Assembly (NCBI GenBank): GCA_004321905.1
Contig: SCQF01000028.1
Coordinates: 50,666 to 114,665, forward strand
Length of the DNA: 64,000 bases
Direction: 5' to 3'
Source of the DNA: Verrucomicrobiota bacterium
Lineage (GTDB): Bacteria > Verrucomicrobiota > Kiritimatiellia > CAIQIC01
Shown: piece by piece, positions 20,251 through 29,655 of the stretch
Position numbering within the stretch: position 1 is the stretch's first letter
Layout: every line of letters starts with the position of its first letter
Position numbers and translations under genes: made by a program
Notes under the pieces: model-generated
What the model was told of the DNA's origin: nothing
The model's input: only the letters and a program-made list of their open reading frames with translations
Database searches by the model: none

Positions 20251-21590
20251 AGGCGCGTGTACCTCACAACGTGTGGCTGGCGATCGGGCTATGGCTGACG
20301 AGCGGCGCGGCGCAGGGCTTCTTCGGCAGCGGCGCGCAACTGCGCGTGACCAGCGTGCCGGCGGGCGCACAAGTGATGCTGGATAACCAAGCGCAGGACA
20401 TCACGCCGCTCACCCTGCAAGGCATTCATCCGGGCCAGCACTTGTTGGAAATCCGCAAGGACGGCTATCAACCATTGCGCCGTACGCTCGCTTTGCTCGC
20501 AGGCGAAAAGACCGCCGTAGAATTCAAACTGGAACCCGTCAAAGGCCTCGTCTTGGTTCACACCGCACCGCCGGGCGTCGAAGTGGATATTGACGGCGCC
20601 TATCGCGGCAAAACGCCGTTGTTGCTGACCGACCTCGCGCTGGGCGATCATCAGGTGGTTTTGCGAACCGAAGGGTTTCAGCCGCGCACCCTCCCGCTCA
20701 AAATCGCCGACCGCACACCCATCAAACTCCGCACCGATTTGGCCTCCGATTCCGCCAAACTCAACATCGTCTCCGATCCGACGAACGCCGTCGTGACCCT
20801 CAATGGCGCTTCGCGTGGCACCACGCCGTGCGTCGTGGAGCGCATCCCCGGGGGCACGGTGGAATTGGAAATCGGGCTGAAAGGTTTCGCGCCCTATCGC
20901 GACCGCATCGTGCTCAAAGCCGGCGACGTGGTGGACGTACGCGCCCAACTCAAGGCCGTACCCGCGGCGCTGGCGGTGACCACAATCCCCGAGAAGGCGC
21001 GCATCTACGTCAACAACCAGTACAAGGGCGACGCGCCCATCGCCCTGACCAATTTACCGCCGGGCGAATACCGCCTCCGCGCCGAACTGCGTGGCTACGA
21101 AGCCGACGCGCGCACCATCACGCTCAAGCCCGAAGATCAAACCACGGAGGAATTCCGCCTCCAACGCAACAACGGCGGGTTGGTCATCATCAGCGAGCCG
21201 GCGGGCGCGCAAATCTATGTGGATGACGACCTCGTCGGCACGACGCAGCCCTTGGCCACCAATCCGCAGGTGTCCGAGCCGCTCCGCGTGGGTTCGATCG
21301 CGCGCGGCGACCACTGGCTCAAGCTCGTCAAACCCGGCTTCACCCACACCCCGTCCAAATTCATGATTGATACCGACCGCCTGATCACGCGCACTGAGCG
21401 GATGACACGCCTCTTCATCCCGGACACCATCGTACGTACCGGCACCACGGCGGACGAAAGTTATACCGGCGTCTTCGTGCGCAAATACCCCAACGGCGAT
21501 GTGGAAATGGAACTCCGCCCCGGCATCATCAAACGTTTTCCCGCTAATACGATCCGCTTCCTAGGCCCGATCAACGCGCCGCAAAAGTAA
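20247..21590 (+). CDS. Secreted PEGA-repeat protein
   Basis: 447 residues with a signal peptide (MKARVPHNVWLAIGLWLTSGAAQG). Five consecutive PEGA-type beta repeats can be picked out: VTSVPAGAQVMLDNQ, VHTAPPGVEVDIDG, VSDPTNAVVTLNG, VTTIPEKARIYVNN and ISEPAGAQIYVDD, each followed by a G-x-H/Y-x-L strand and a GY/GF turn. PEGA domains are surface-exposed, S-layer-like or scaffold modules. Translationally coupled (ATGA) to the FHA-membrane gene, suggesting a two-protein envelope device. Confidence 0.85.
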   Translation: MKARVPHNVWLAIGLWLTSGAAQGFFGSGAQLRVTSVPAGAQVMLDNQAQDITPLTLQGIHPGQHLLEIRKDGYQPLRRTLALLAGEKTAVEFKLEPVKGLVLVHTAPPGVEVDIDGAYRGKTPLLLTDLALGDHQVVLRTEGFQPRTLPLKIADRTPIKLRTDLASDSAKLNIVSDPTNAVVTLNGASRGTTPCVVERIPGGTVELEIGLKGFAPYRDRIVLKAGDVVDVRAQLKAVPAALAVTTIPEKARIYVNNQYKGDAPIALTNLPPGEYRLRAELRGYEADARTITLKPEDQTTEEFRLQRNNGGLVIISEPAGAQIYVDDDLVGTTQPLATNPQVSEPLRVGSIARGDHWLKLVKPGFTHTPSKFMIDTDRLITRTERMTRLFIPDTIVRTGTTADESYTGVFVRKYPNGDVEMELRPGIIKRFPANTIRFLGPINAPQK

Positions 21591-21602
21591 TTTATCCGCA
21601 AC

Positions 21603-21621
21603 TTTTCCAAGCCTTGGAAAT
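21603..21621. repeat. Single palindrome between PEGA and DUF255 genes
   Basis: TTTTCCAAGCCTTGGAAAT between convergent genes, touching the DUF255 stop. Confidence 0.85.
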
Positions 21622-23711
21622 CAGGGCAGCAGTTTACGCAACTCGCCCGGCGTTGTGACCGGTTTTTGACAGGCGCGATTGCGGCAAACGTAGGCGGTGG
21701 ACCGGCCCGCGAGCGCGGGCCGGTCGGCGAGCAGCGGAATGCGCCGCACGATCTCTTGCGCGTCGGGCTGCTCCGGATCGAGACCGACCCAAATACTGCC
21801 GGGCAGATAGTGATGATAGACCTCCTGCCACAAAGCGCGCGTTTCGGGTGCATCCGCCGCGCCGATGATCGCGACATCCGGGCCGGACTGGAACCACGTG
21901 CCGAGCAATCCGATCATGTTGAGCTGGCCACGCGGCATCTGCTCCATCGCCGGCGCGAATGCCTGCAGCGTACGCTCGGCTTCTTTCAGATATTCGTTTT
22001 TGTCGAGCAACCGGCCCAAGCGCCAGAGCGCACGAGCGGCGGCGAAATTCGCCGACGGCTCCTGGCCATCGAACGCGGGCTTGGTCCGCGCGAGCAGATC
22101 GGTGTGCTCGGATGATGTCATAAAAAATCCGCCGGCTTTTTCATCATGGAACAACGCTACCATTTGCTCCGCGAGTTCCTCCGCGGTCGCGAGACGGCGC
22201 GCATCCTGAGTGGTTTCATAGAGATCCAACAGCGCGTTGCAGAGCAAAGCATAATCATCCAAAAACGCCGGCTGCCGGGCTTGTCCGGCGCGACTGGTGT
22301 GCAGCAGCCGGCCCTCCACACGCATGGTGGTCAGGATGAAAGCTGCGGCTTGTTCGGCGGCGAGGCGATAGCGCAATATATCCAAAGTGCGCGCGGCGCG
22401 GGCCAGCGTGGAGATCATCAGCGCATTCCACGACGTGAGTACTTTGTCGTCGAGTCCCGGCGATATACGTTGGGTGCGCGCGGCGAACAGTTTGGCACGT
22501 ATCGCAGCCAGCCGCTGCTCCACCTCTGCGGCGTCGAGCTTTTCGATGCGGGCGAAGGTCTCCAGATCGCGCGATACATGCAAAATGTTCCGCCCTTCAA
22601 AATTTCCTTCACGCGTCACGTCATAGAATTTGCAAAACAACCCGGTATCGTCCGCGCCGAGCACTTTCTGAATTTCTGCCGGCGTCCAGATATAGAACAA
22701 ACCTTCGTGTCCCTCGCTATCGGCGTCCTGCGACGAACAAAATCCGCCGCCCGGCGCAGTCATGTCGCGCAAGACATAATCGCACGTGGTACAGACCACG
22801 TGGCGATAGAGCGGCTGGCCGGTGACCTGCCACGCGTCGAGATAGACGCCCGCCAGCAACGCGTTGTCATAAAGCATCTTTTCAAAATGCGGCACCAGCC
22901 AGCGCTCATCCACCACATAGCGATGGAAACCACCGCCGAGTTGGTCATGGATGCCGCCGTGCGCCATGGCATCCAACGTGAACGTGACGGGTTGCAGGAG
23001 TTGCGGATTCTTCGTCTGCGCGTACTGCTGGAGCAGCAGCGCCAACGCAGCGGTCGGCGGAAACTTCGGCGCGCCACCAAACCCGCCCCAACGTCTATCA
23101 AACGAGGCCAGGAGTTCCTTGGTCGCAACTTCCGGCAAAGCCGCCTTTAGCTTTCCGTTCCCCGCGCCCGCGGCGGCAGCGTGCGCGCGTACAGCGCGCG
23201 TGACTTCTTCGGCGTTGGCCAAAAGATTCGCGCGTTTTTTCTCCCAGAGGTTGGCGATGCTTTCGAGCACGGTGCGGAAACTGGCCATGCCATGGCGCGC
23301 CTCCGGCGGGAAATAGGTGCCGCCAAAAATCGGTTTGAGGTCGGGCGTCAGAAAAACAGAGAGTGGCCAGCCGCCGCTACCAGTCATCATCTGCACCGCC
23401 GTCATATAAATTTCGTCGAGATCAGGCCGCTCCTCGCGGTCCACTTTGATGCAGACGAAGTGTCGGTTGAGCAGCTCGGCGGTCTGCTGATTCTCGAACG
23501 ACTCACGCTCCATCACGTGGCACCAGTGACAGGCGGAATAACCGATGGAAAGGAAGATCGGTTTGTCTTCCCGCCGCGCGCGCTCCAGCGCCGCCGTACT
23601 CCACGGATACCAGTCCACCGGATTATGTGCGTGTTGCAGCAGATAGGGGCTGGTCTCGTGCGCCAAATGATTCGTATGCGCCGGTTGTGTGATCGTATTG
23701 TCCATTTGCAT
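21621..23711 (-). CDS. DUF255 thioredoxin-fold / six-hairpin protein (YyaL/SSP411 family)
   Basis: 696 residues, usual length. N-terminal thioredoxin-like domain with the diagnostic NPVDWYPW and [16 protein letters not shown] motifs; then an (alpha/alpha)6 barrel-like domain resembling N-acylglucosamine epimerases, with [24 protein letters not shown] and SSQDADSEG. Widespread and still without an established biochemical role. Cytosolic by sequence. Convergent with the PEGA gene; a single palindrome separates them. Confidence 0.93.
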   Translation of the reverse strand: MQMDNTITQPAHTNHLAHETSPYLLQHAHNPVDWYPWSTAALERARREDKPIFLSIGYSACHWCHVMERESFENQQTAELLNRHFVCIKVDREERPDLDEIYMTAVQMMTGSGGWPLSVFLTPDLKPIFGGTYFPPEARHGMASFRTVLESIANLWEKKRANLLANAEEVTRAVRAHAAAAGAGNGKLKAALPEVATKELLASFDRRWGGFGGAPKFPPTAALALLLQQYAQTKNPQLLQPVTFTLDAMAHGGIHDQLGGGFHRYVVDERWLVPHFEKMLYDNALLAGVYLDAWQVTGQPLYRHVVCTTCDYVLRDMTAPGGGFCSSQDADSEGHEGLFYIWTPAEIQKVLGADDTGLFCKFYDVTREGNFEGRNILHVSRDLETFARIEKLDAAEVEQRLAAIRAKLFAARTQRISPGLDDKVLTSWNALMISTLARAARTLDILRYRLAAEQAAAFILTTMRVEGRLLHTSRAGQARQPAFLDDYALLCNALLDLYETTQDARRLATAEELAEQMVALFHDEKAGGFFMTSSEHTDLLARTKPAFDGQEPSANFAAARALWRLGRLLDKNEYLKEAERTLQAFAPAMEQMPRGQLNMIGLLGTWFQSGPDVAIIGAADAPETRALWQEVYHHYLPGSIWVGLDPEQPDAQEIVRRIPLLADRPALAGRSTAYVCRNRACQKPVTTPGELRKLLP

Positions 23712-23765
23712 GGCGGCAACATACGCCAGCTTGCGCCATTTCCAAGAAGCGGAATTCGCGCCAGG

Positions 23766-24110
23766 TCAGAACCAGCGTCCGATGTGAAAGGGAACGCCAT
23801 CTTTGCGGGTGTGCGCGCGCCACACGATCACAGCCGAGATCACCACCATGATGATCGTAGCCAGATGGATCCCGAACCAAACAGCACGGGTCAGATGGAC
23901 GCGGATGATGGGGTTATAGAGCACGATCACGGCTCCACAGATCAGTGGCCACACCTTGGCGCCGCGTTCGATGTGGACGGCGAAAATAAGACCAAACAGC
24001 ATACAGAGCGCGATGCGTAGAAAGAGGTCGTAGCCCGCCGGCATAGGGAATAGCGCCACGATCAACAGCACAATGGCGGGCAGATGCAGCATCTGTGGGT
24101 TGCGGTGCAT
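23766..24110 (-). CDS. Small integral membrane protein
   Basis: 114 residues from ATG 24108-24110 (MHRNPQMLHLPAIVLL); a start at 24143 would add 11 residues. Four hydrophobic segments (PAIVLLIVALFPMP, LRIALCMLFGLIFAV, VWPLICGAVIVLYNPI and a longer one ending VISAVIVW). The VLYNPIIRVHLTRAVW motif is like small DUF6804-type membrane proteins, from memory only. No functional context. Confidence 0.65.
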   Translation of the reverse strand: MHRNPQMLHLPAIVLLIVALFPMPAGYDLFLRIALCMLFGLIFAVHIERGAKVWPLICGAVIVLYNPIIRVHLTRAVWFGIHLATIIMVVISAVIVWRAHTRKDGVPFHIGRWF

Positions 24111-24196
24111 GGCTAATTTTACTGCCGGTAGAATATTCCGCAACTCGGCTACGGTTGAAATGCCTCACCGCCTGTGATTCTGGTTGGTGTGGTTGG

Positions 24197-24315
24197 GGAG
24201 CGCACGCGCCCTCGCGTGCGGCGTGAGGCGCCTCGCCACACGCATCCAGCACAAAATCGTTCCTCTACGCAGACCGCGGGGCGCGGTCTGCCGCACGCGA
24301 GGGCGCGTGCGCTCC
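24197..24315. repeat. Structured inverted-repeat element with 26-bp perfect arms
   Basis: Arms 24197-24222 and 24290-24315 are perfect inverted repeats (GGAGCGCACGCGCCC...). Between them GCAGACCGC/GCGGTCTGC (24269-24291) forms a second stem and GAGGCGCCTC a third. No coding capacity. It looks like a complex REP/BIME-type repeat. It accounts for most of the gap between 24110 and feoA. Confidence 0.75.
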
Positions 24316-24341
24316 ACCGAAAGGAGAAAATCCAATCTTGG

Positions 24342-24360
24342 TTTTCCAAGCCTTGGAAAC
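24342..24360. repeat. Single palindrome upstream of feoA
   Basis: TTTTCCAAGCCTTGGAAAC, 27 bases after the 26-bp-arm inverted repeat element. Confidence 0.85.
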
Positions 24361-24409
24361 TTTTGTCTGGGTTTGACGTTCCCGCTGCTCTAGGCGATAT
24401 TCCCGCCCC

Positions 24410-24676
24410 ATGCAGAAGCCGGAAACCATCACGACGCTCGACGCGCTGCCCGCAGGCCATGGCGGGCGGCTCGGCGCGATGCAGTTGCCGCCTGCGGAAC
24501 AGCAGCGGATGGCGGAGATGGGTTTGACGGCCGGCACGCCGGTGATCGTCACCAAACACGGACACGTGGGCGGGCCGCTGGAAATTCGCGTACGCGGGTG
24601 CAAGCTCAGTTTGCGGCGGAATGTGGCGCGGCAGATTCAAGTGACGTGGGTGGCGGAGGGCGCGGGCCATGGCTGA
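24410..24676 (+). CDS. feoA: Ferrous iron transport protein A
   Basis: 88 residues: an SH3-like FeoA domain (LGAMQLPPAEQQRMAEMGLTAG, VGGPLEIRVRGCKLSLRR). A small cytosolic partner of FeoB. Overlaps feoB by 8 bases. No Fur box was recognised with confidence upstream, where the structured repeat and a single palindrome sit. Confidence 0.9.
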   Translation: MQKPETITTLDALPAGHGGRLGAMQLPPAEQQRMAEMGLTAGTPVIVTKHGHVGGPLEIRVRGCKLSLRRNVARQIQVTWVAEGAGHG

Positions 24677-26768
24677 AGAAAACATCCCGCACGTCGCCGT
24701 CGCCGGCAACCCGAACAGCGGCAAGTCCACGATTTTCAACGGGCTGACCGGGCTGCGCCAAAAAGTATCCAACTATCCGGGCGTGACGGTGGAAAAGCAC
24801 GGCGGCGTGGTGCGGTTGCCGCAGACCGGCGAGATTCACCTGATTGATTTGCCGGGCACCTACTCGCTCAATCCGCGATCGTTGGATGAACAGGTGACGC
24901 ACGACGTGCTCATGGGGTTGCACGAAGACACGCCGGTGCCGTGCGCGATCCTCGTCGTGCTCGACGCGAGCAACTTGGAGCGCCATTTGTTTTTTGCCAC
25001 GCAAATCCTCGGCTTGGGCCGGCCCACGGTGGTGGTGTTGAACATGATGGATGTGTGCGAGCAAACCGGGCAGCACATCAACCTCGCCGAACTGACCAAG
25101 CGACTGGGCGCGCAAGTGATCCCGATGACCGCGAGCGCGGGGCGCGGCTTTGAGGAACTCCGCACCGCATTGGACGAGTTGTTACAGGTTCCCCTACCCG
25201 CACGCGATACGGTGGAGCTACCGCTGCCGATTGCCGGACCGTTGGCCGAGGTCGCCACGTTGTTGCGCGATCACAATCTGGCCGGCCCCACCTCAGCCCC
25301 CGGCGAGGCCTTGCGTGTGATTTGTACACCGACTTCGCTCGATATGCCCCGGCTCAAGCCGTGGCGCGACGAGTTACAACCGGTCGTTGAACGCGCCCGG
25401 CAGCAACTCACCGCCGCCGGCATGAACTGGCCCACGCTGGAGGCCGAATTGCGGTATCGCTGGATTGATGGCCTGCTGCCGCACATACGGAGAGTGCAAC
25501 CAGCCGCACCGACCGCGGCGGACCGGCTGGATCATTGGCTGACGCATCCGGTGTGGGGTATTGCCGCCTTGAGCGTTGTTGTGCTGACCATGTTTGGCGC
25601 GATCTTCCGGCTGGCGCGCGCGCCGATGGAGTGGATCAAACATGGCTTTGGCCTAGTCGCCGAGGGGATCACGCACGTGGTGCCACCGGGCCAGATCCAG
25701 AGCCTGTTGACCGATGGTATCATCGCCGGCGTCGGCGGCGTGCTGATGTTTCTGCCACAGATCATGCTGCTGTTTCTCTTCATCGCCATCATCGAAGACA
25801 GCGGCTACACCGCGCGCATCGCGTTTCTGCTCGACCGTGTGATGAGCCGGTTCGGCCTGCATGGCAAGGCGTTCATCCCGCTGTTTTCGAGCTTCGCCTG
25901 CGCCATACCGGGCATCATGGCCACGCGCACGATTGATAACGCCCGCGACCGGCTCATCACGATCCTCGTCGCGCCATTGATGTGTTGCAGCGCGCGCTGG
26001 CCCATCTATCTGCTGCTGGCCGGCACCGTGATTCCGGCCACCGTCATCTGGGGCTTTTTGCCGTTGCAAGCGCTGGTGCTGGGCGGACTGGTGCTGCTCG
26101 GCGTACTCGCGGCGATTTTCTCCGCGTGGGGTTTCCGCAAAACCATTCTGCGCGGACCTTCGACGACGCTGGCGCAGGAGTTGCCACCCTACCGCCTGCC
26201 GCAACTGCGAACGCTACTGCACATCATGTGGGAACGGAGCGCGCTGTTTCTGCGCAAGGCCGGCACCGTGATTTTGCTCATGAGCGTGCTGATGTGGGGC
26301 CTGACGAATTATCCGCGCCACAACCCCGCCCGGCCCGGCACGCCATTGGAGCAGAGCTTTGCCGGCATGCTGGGCCGCGTATTGGAACCGGTGATTCAAC
26401 CGATCGGCTTCGACTGGCGCATCGGGATCGCCATCATCAGTAGTTTTGCGGCGCGCGAGGTCTTCGTCTCCTCCATGGCCACGATCTATGGCGCACAGGT
26501 GACCGACCCACACAACATGGCCGACTTGCAGACACGCCTCGCCGCTGAAAAAGATGTGCAAGGAAAACCATTCTTCACGCCATTACGCGGCATCAGCATC
26601 ATGCTGTTTTATGTGCTGGCGATGCAGTGTTTCAGCACGATGATCGTTGTCCGCCGCGAAACGGGCGGTTGGAAATGGGTTGGGTTCCAGTGGTTCTACA
26701 TGACCGGCGCGGCGTGGCTGGCCTGCTTTATCGTCTGGCAAATCGGCCGCGTTGTCGGCTGGCGCTAA
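24669..26768 (+). CDS. feoB: Ferrous iron transporter B
   Basis: 699 residues. N-terminal G domain with G1 GNPNSGKST (residues about 13-21), G3 DLPGTYS and G4 NMMD, then a helical spacer and a membrane domain with the two Gate motifs (IPLFSSFACAIPGIMATRTI and the later SSFAAREVFVSSMATIYG). Inner-membrane Fe(II) importer. Shorter than E. coli FeoB (773) mainly in the spacer. Convergent overlap of 4 bases with aroD. Confidence 0.96.
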   Translation: MAEENIPHVAVAGNPNSGKSTIFNGLTGLRQKVSNYPGVTVEKHGGVVRLPQTGEIHLIDLPGTYSLNPRSLDEQVTHDVLMGLHEDTPVPCAILVVLDASNLERHLFFATQILGLGRPTVVVLNMMDVCEQTGQHINLAELTKRLGAQVIPMTASAGRGFEELRTALDELLQVPLPARDTVELPLPIAGPLAEVATLLRDHNLAGPTSAPGEALRVICTPTSLDMPRLKPWRDELQPVVERARQQLTAAGMNWPTLEAELRYRWIDGLLPHIRRVQPAAPTAADRLDHWLTHPVWGIAALSVVVLTMFGAIFRLARAPMEWIKHGFGLVAEGITHVVPPGQIQSLLTDGIIAGVGGVLMFLPQIMLLFLFIAIIEDSGYTARIAFLLDRVMSRFGLHGKAFIPLFSSFACAIPGIMATRTIDNARDRLITILVAPLMCCSARWPIYLLLAGTVIPATVIWGFLPLQALVLGGLVLLGVLAAIFSAWGFRKTILRGPSTTLAQELPPYRLPQLRTLLHIMWERSALFLRKAGTVILLMSVLMWGLTNYPRHNPARPGTPLEQSFAGMLGRVLEPVIQPIGFDWRIGIAIISSFAAREVFVSSMATIYGAQVTDPHNMADLQTRLAAEKDVQGKPFFTPLRGISIMLFYVLAMQCFSTMIVVRRETGGWKWVGFQWFYMTGAAWLACFIVWQIGRVVGWR

Positions 26769-27496
26769 GCCAACTGCGTGGCCAATTCCTGGCAGGCGAT
26801 TTGTCCCGGCGCGGTGAATTGCCCCAAAAATCCATACGCCAGACACGATCCCGCCCGCGCCAGTTCCAGCCGTGCTTCCGGCGCGCCCATACCGATGACG
26901 CACAGCGGGCGCTGCGGCGTACCGGTCTTGAGCACATCCAGCAGCAGCGGCAGATCGGCGTCGGTTTTCAGCCGCAGGGCCAGCTTGACCACGTCCACAC
27001 CGGTTTTCCAGCCACGCGTGATGACCTCTTCCAGCACGGCGCGCGGCGGCGTCTCGGAAAAATCGTGGAACGAACCGATCACCGGCCGGCCAACTTCGTG
27101 CGCGGCGGCGACGACGCGCGACAGCAGCCGGTTGTTGATTTCGATATCCACCATGCTGACGACTTCCAAGCCGCGCCGATAGAGCACCAGCCGTTCATCT
27201 TCCGCGCCAAACCACTTGCCGCCTTCGGCGGAGGAACGGATTGTCAGCAGCACGCGAATATCGGCCTGCTCCAATTCAAAACAGCGCTCGACCCACATCC
27301 CGCTGCGTTGTCCGGTCAAATCCAACCGCCACTCGACAAGATCGAACGGGCGCTCTTTGGCCTTCAGAATTTGCGTCGCTTCGCCAAAACCTGCCAGTAC
27401 GCCAACGATCAGTGGACGTTTTCCAAGGCTTGGAAAACCGGTCAGGTAGTTTTTCCAAGGCTTGGAAACCGCGGTATTTGACGGCGTTTTTTTCAT
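26765..27496 (-). CDS. aroD: Type I 3-dehydroquinate dehydratase
   Basis: 243 residues from ATG 27494-27496. The TIM-barrel core starts at RPLIVGVLAG; Schiff-base lysine region GVDVVKLAL, DIEINN and SFHDF motifs are present. Shikimate pathway step converting 3-dehydroquinate to 3-dehydroshikimate. The first 30 residues (SKPWKNYLTGFPSLGK) are translated from a 32-bp-spaced palindrome pair lying between the start codon and the catalytic domain, giving an N-terminal extension not expected in the family. Confidence 0.88.
   Translation of the reverse strand: MKKTPSNTAVSKPWKNYLTGFPSLGKRPLIVGVLAGFGEATQILKAKERPFDLVEWRLDLTGQRSGMWVERCFELEQADIRVLLTIRSSAEGGKWFGAEDERLVLYRRGLEVVSMVDIEINNRLLSRVVAAAHEVGRPVIGSFHDFSETPPRAVLEEVITRGWKTGVDVVKLALRLKTDADLPLLLDVLKTGTPQRPLCVIGMGAPEARLELARAGSCLAYGFLGQFTAPGQIACQELATQLA
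27419..27469. repeat. Palindrome pair F inside the aroD 5' end (centres 27428/27460, spacing 32)
   Basis: Two essentially perfect copies between the aroD start codon and the catalytic domain. Confidence 0.95.
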
Positions 27497-27574
27497 CCCG
27501 CGCGAATTTACCACAGCCGACCGGTCCGAAACAAATCCATGTTGCACGAACGCATAACGGGCGTATGTTGGGGT

Positions 27575-27660
27575 GCGGGGCGAGCAACACCCCGCAGAAA
27601 ACGGCGGCACGTACCGCCGGATGTGAGCCGGGCCTGCGCCCGGCTCACGCTTTTATTTCA
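27575..27660 (+). ncRNA. Three tandem hairpins with terminator-like end; candidate leader or small RNA
   Basis: GCGGGG/CCCCGC (27575-27580, 27590-27595), CGGCGG/CCGCCG (27602-27607, 27614-27619), and a perfect 11-bp stem GTGAGCCGGGC/GCCCGGCTCAC (27623-27633, 27638-27648) with a 4-base loop followed by GCTTTTATTT. It ends about 57 bases before the cbpA start on the plus strand, between divergent genes. Could be a leader attenuator, a short RNA or a REP-type repeat. Confidence 0.4.
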
Positions 27661-27716
27661 CAAGTTCAATCTCGATTTGCTAAGATGTGGCGCGCAAACC
27701 AAGGGAGTGACAGGGC

Positions 27717-28736
27717 ATGCCCGTAAAGTTTAAGGATTACTACGAGACCCTCGGCGTCAGCCGCACAGCCAGCGCGGAGGAAATAAAAAAAGTCTACCGC
27801 AAGCTGGCGCGGCAATTTCATCCGGACGTGAACAAAGCCGCCAGCGCCGAGGCGCGCTTCAAGGAAATCAACGAGGCCTATGAAGTGCTCGGCGATGCCG
27901 AAAAGCGCAAGCGGTACGATGCGCTTGGCGCAAATTGGCGCGGGGGACAGGAATTCACGCCGCCGCCCGGTTTTGAGAACATGCGGTTTGATTTCGGCGG
28001 CGCCCAAGGCGCGCCCGGCGGTATCCACTTCGAGGGCATGGGCGGCGGCGCGGGTGGGTTCAGCGATTTCTTCGAGGCGCTATTCGGTGGTATGGGCGGC
28101 GCGCAAGGCCGGCGCGGATCCTTCCGCTACCGGCCCGACGCTTTCGGCGGACAGCCCGACGAGGAACCGGTCAGCGGCCAGGATCAGGAGGCCGGTTTTA
28201 CCGTCAGCCTTGAGGATATCTATCGCGGCGCGACCAAGTCTCTGGCGCTACAAGCGGAACAAGTTGACGCGCGCGGCCAACCGAGCCGCCGTGTGAAAAA
28301 TTACGAAGTGAAAATCCCCGCCGGCGCCACCGAAGGCACGCGCATCCGGCTCGCCGGCCAGGGCGCGACCAGCCCCTATGGCGGCCCGGCCGGCCACCTC
28401 TACCTCACGCTCCACATCGCGCCACACCCGCTGTTCAAAATCAACGGACACGACCTCGAAATGGATTTGCCGCTCGCGCCGTGGGAAGCCACGCTCGGCG
28501 GCAAGGTGACCATCCCGGCCTTGGCCGGCGCGGTCACGCTGACGATTCCGCCGGGCACCGAAAGCGGACAGCGCCTGCGGCTCCGTGGCAAAGGCCTGCC
28601 GAAGCCCGGCGGACGCGGCAGCGGCGATCTGTATGCCGTGGTGAAAATTGTCGTGCCCCAGAAACCCTCCACCAAGGAGCGCGCGCTGCTGGAAGAACTC
28701 GCGCGCGTTTCCAATTTCCAACCGCGGAACTGGTGA
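27717..28736 (+). CDS. cbpA: Curved-DNA-binding-type J-domain co-chaperone (CbpA/DnaJ class B)
   Basis: 339 residues. J domain at residues 6-72 with the HPD motif ([13 protein letters not shown]). A Gly/Phe-rich region follows (about 95-150: [15 protein letters not shown]), then two C-terminal substrate-binding domains ([40 protein letters not shown]). No cysteine-rich zinc domain, so it is CbpA-like rather than DnaJ. Stimulates DnaK. Upstream leader carries three hairpins. Confidence 0.93.
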   Translation: MPVKFKDYYETLGVSRTASAEEIKKVYRKLARQFHPDVNKAASAEARFKEINEAYEVLGDAEKRKRYDALGANWRGGQEFTPPPGFENMRFDFGGAQGAPGGIHFEGMGGGAGGFSDFFEALFGGMGGAQGRRGSFRYRPDAFGGQPDEEPVSGQDQEAGFTVSLEDIYRGATKSLALQAEQVDARGQPSRRVKNYEVKIPAGATEGTRIRLAGQGATSPYGGPAGHLYLTLHIAPHPLFKINGHDLEMDLPLAPWEATLGGKVTIPALAGAVTLTIPPGTESGQRLRLRGKGLPKPGGRGSGDLYAVVKIVVPQKPSTKERALLEELARVSNFQPRNW

Positions 28737-28739
28737 ACT

Positions 28740-28790
28740 CTTTCCCAGGCTTGGAAAAACGTGCGTTTCACTTTTCCAAACCTTTGAAAA
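28740..28790. repeat. Palindrome pair G (centres 28749/28781, spacing 32)
   Basis: TTTCCCAGGCTTGGAAAAA and TTTTCCAAACCTTTGAAAA. Directly after the PA14 gene stop, between convergent genes; near-identical to pair H. Confidence 0.9.
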
Positions 28791-28791
28791 A

Positions 28792-29655
28792 TCACGGGCG
28801 CTTCCGCAGATAGGGCGCGGCGAGCAGCGTGTTTTCAGGAATACCACCGCCGCGCCAGCACACCCGCAGGGCACCCTCACGTGTTGTGCGACAATAATGC
28901 TCCACCACCAAAGGATGCGCTCCTTTGGAAAGCTGTAAGCGCACCTCACGACCGCTCGCCTCCCAAGCCTGATCCCGCCAATTATCTATGACGCATTTGC
29001 CATCGAGATAGAAGCGCAGACCATCACAGTTCTGGGTATTAAAAGTATATTGATCGTCCTGCGGAACCGCCAGGAGACCACGCCACCGGGACGAGAATCC
29101 ACCGGGGCGCGTCCACCAAACAGGTGGCCAGTCGCGGAAATTACGAGCGAGCTGCATCTCAACACCACCCCACGCCGATTGCTGGAGTTGGCAGTCAAAA
29201 AAATAGGTGACCTGTAAACCGGCGGGTGAACGCCAGCGCCGCCACTCACCCATGACCACACTGACCAACACCACCCCCAATACCAGCACGAGTTTGAGGA
29301 CTTTACGGCCACGACTGGCCTGCTTGATGGCGGTCGGTCGCTGGACATACAATACGGCACTTAACGCTTCCGCCCACCGCCGCAAGGCCCGCCCATGCGC
29401 CTCCCATTCATCCACAGCATAAGCCACCGGCGCAGGCTGTGCTTGCCGTAATTCCGCGGCTGCGGTCTGGAGCAAGGTGACGACATGCGCCAAACCACCG
29501 CGCGCCTGGGTTTCGTCGCGCCGGGTAAAGACGCGCTCGATTTCGCGGGTGGCGTCGCGCAACAACTGCTGCACCATCCGATAACGCACCAGTTCCAGTG
29601 TTTCTGTCGGTTCTTTTGTCATGTGGGTTGTGAAAAATTCAGACCACGGAATCAT
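28792..29655 (-). CDS. Single-pass membrane protein with C-terminal PA14-like domain
   Basis: 287 residues from ATG 29653-29655, overlapping the upstream stop in ATGA. The N-terminal 135 residues are helical and probably cytosolic; one membrane segment (VLKLVLVLGVVLVSVVMG); then a PA14-like beta-sandwich (LQVTYFFD, PGGFSSRWRGLLAVPQDDQYTF, CDGLRFYLDGKCVIDNW, HPLVVEHYC). PA14 modules often bind carbohydrate. The last ~120 residues are closely similar to the end of the 676-residue protein at 31012, including the AAPYLRKRP terminus. Exported side and ligand are inferred. Confidence 0.7.
   Translation of the reverse strand: MIPWSEFFTTHMTKEPTETLELVRYRMVQQLLRDATREIERVFTRRDETQARGGLAHVVTLLQTAAAELRQAQPAPVAYAVDEWEAHGRALRRWAEALSAVLYVQRPTAIKQASRGRKVLKLVLVLGVVLVSVVMGEWRRWRSPAGLQVTYFFDCQLQQSAWGGVEMQLARNFRDWPPVWWTRPGGFSSRWRGLLAVPQDDQYTFNTQNCDGLRFYLDGKCVIDNWRDQAWEASGREVRLQLSKGAHPLVVEHYCRTTREGALRVCWRGGGIPENTLLAAPYLRKRP

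Noticed and set aside
26765..26768. Frameshift joining feoB and aroD
   Set aside because: The 4-base overlap is between convergent, complete genes on opposite strands.
27497..27610. 38-residue extension of AroD from a GTG at 27610
   Set aside because: Runs through the hairpin cluster and has no ribosome site; ATG 27496 is already upstream of the domain.
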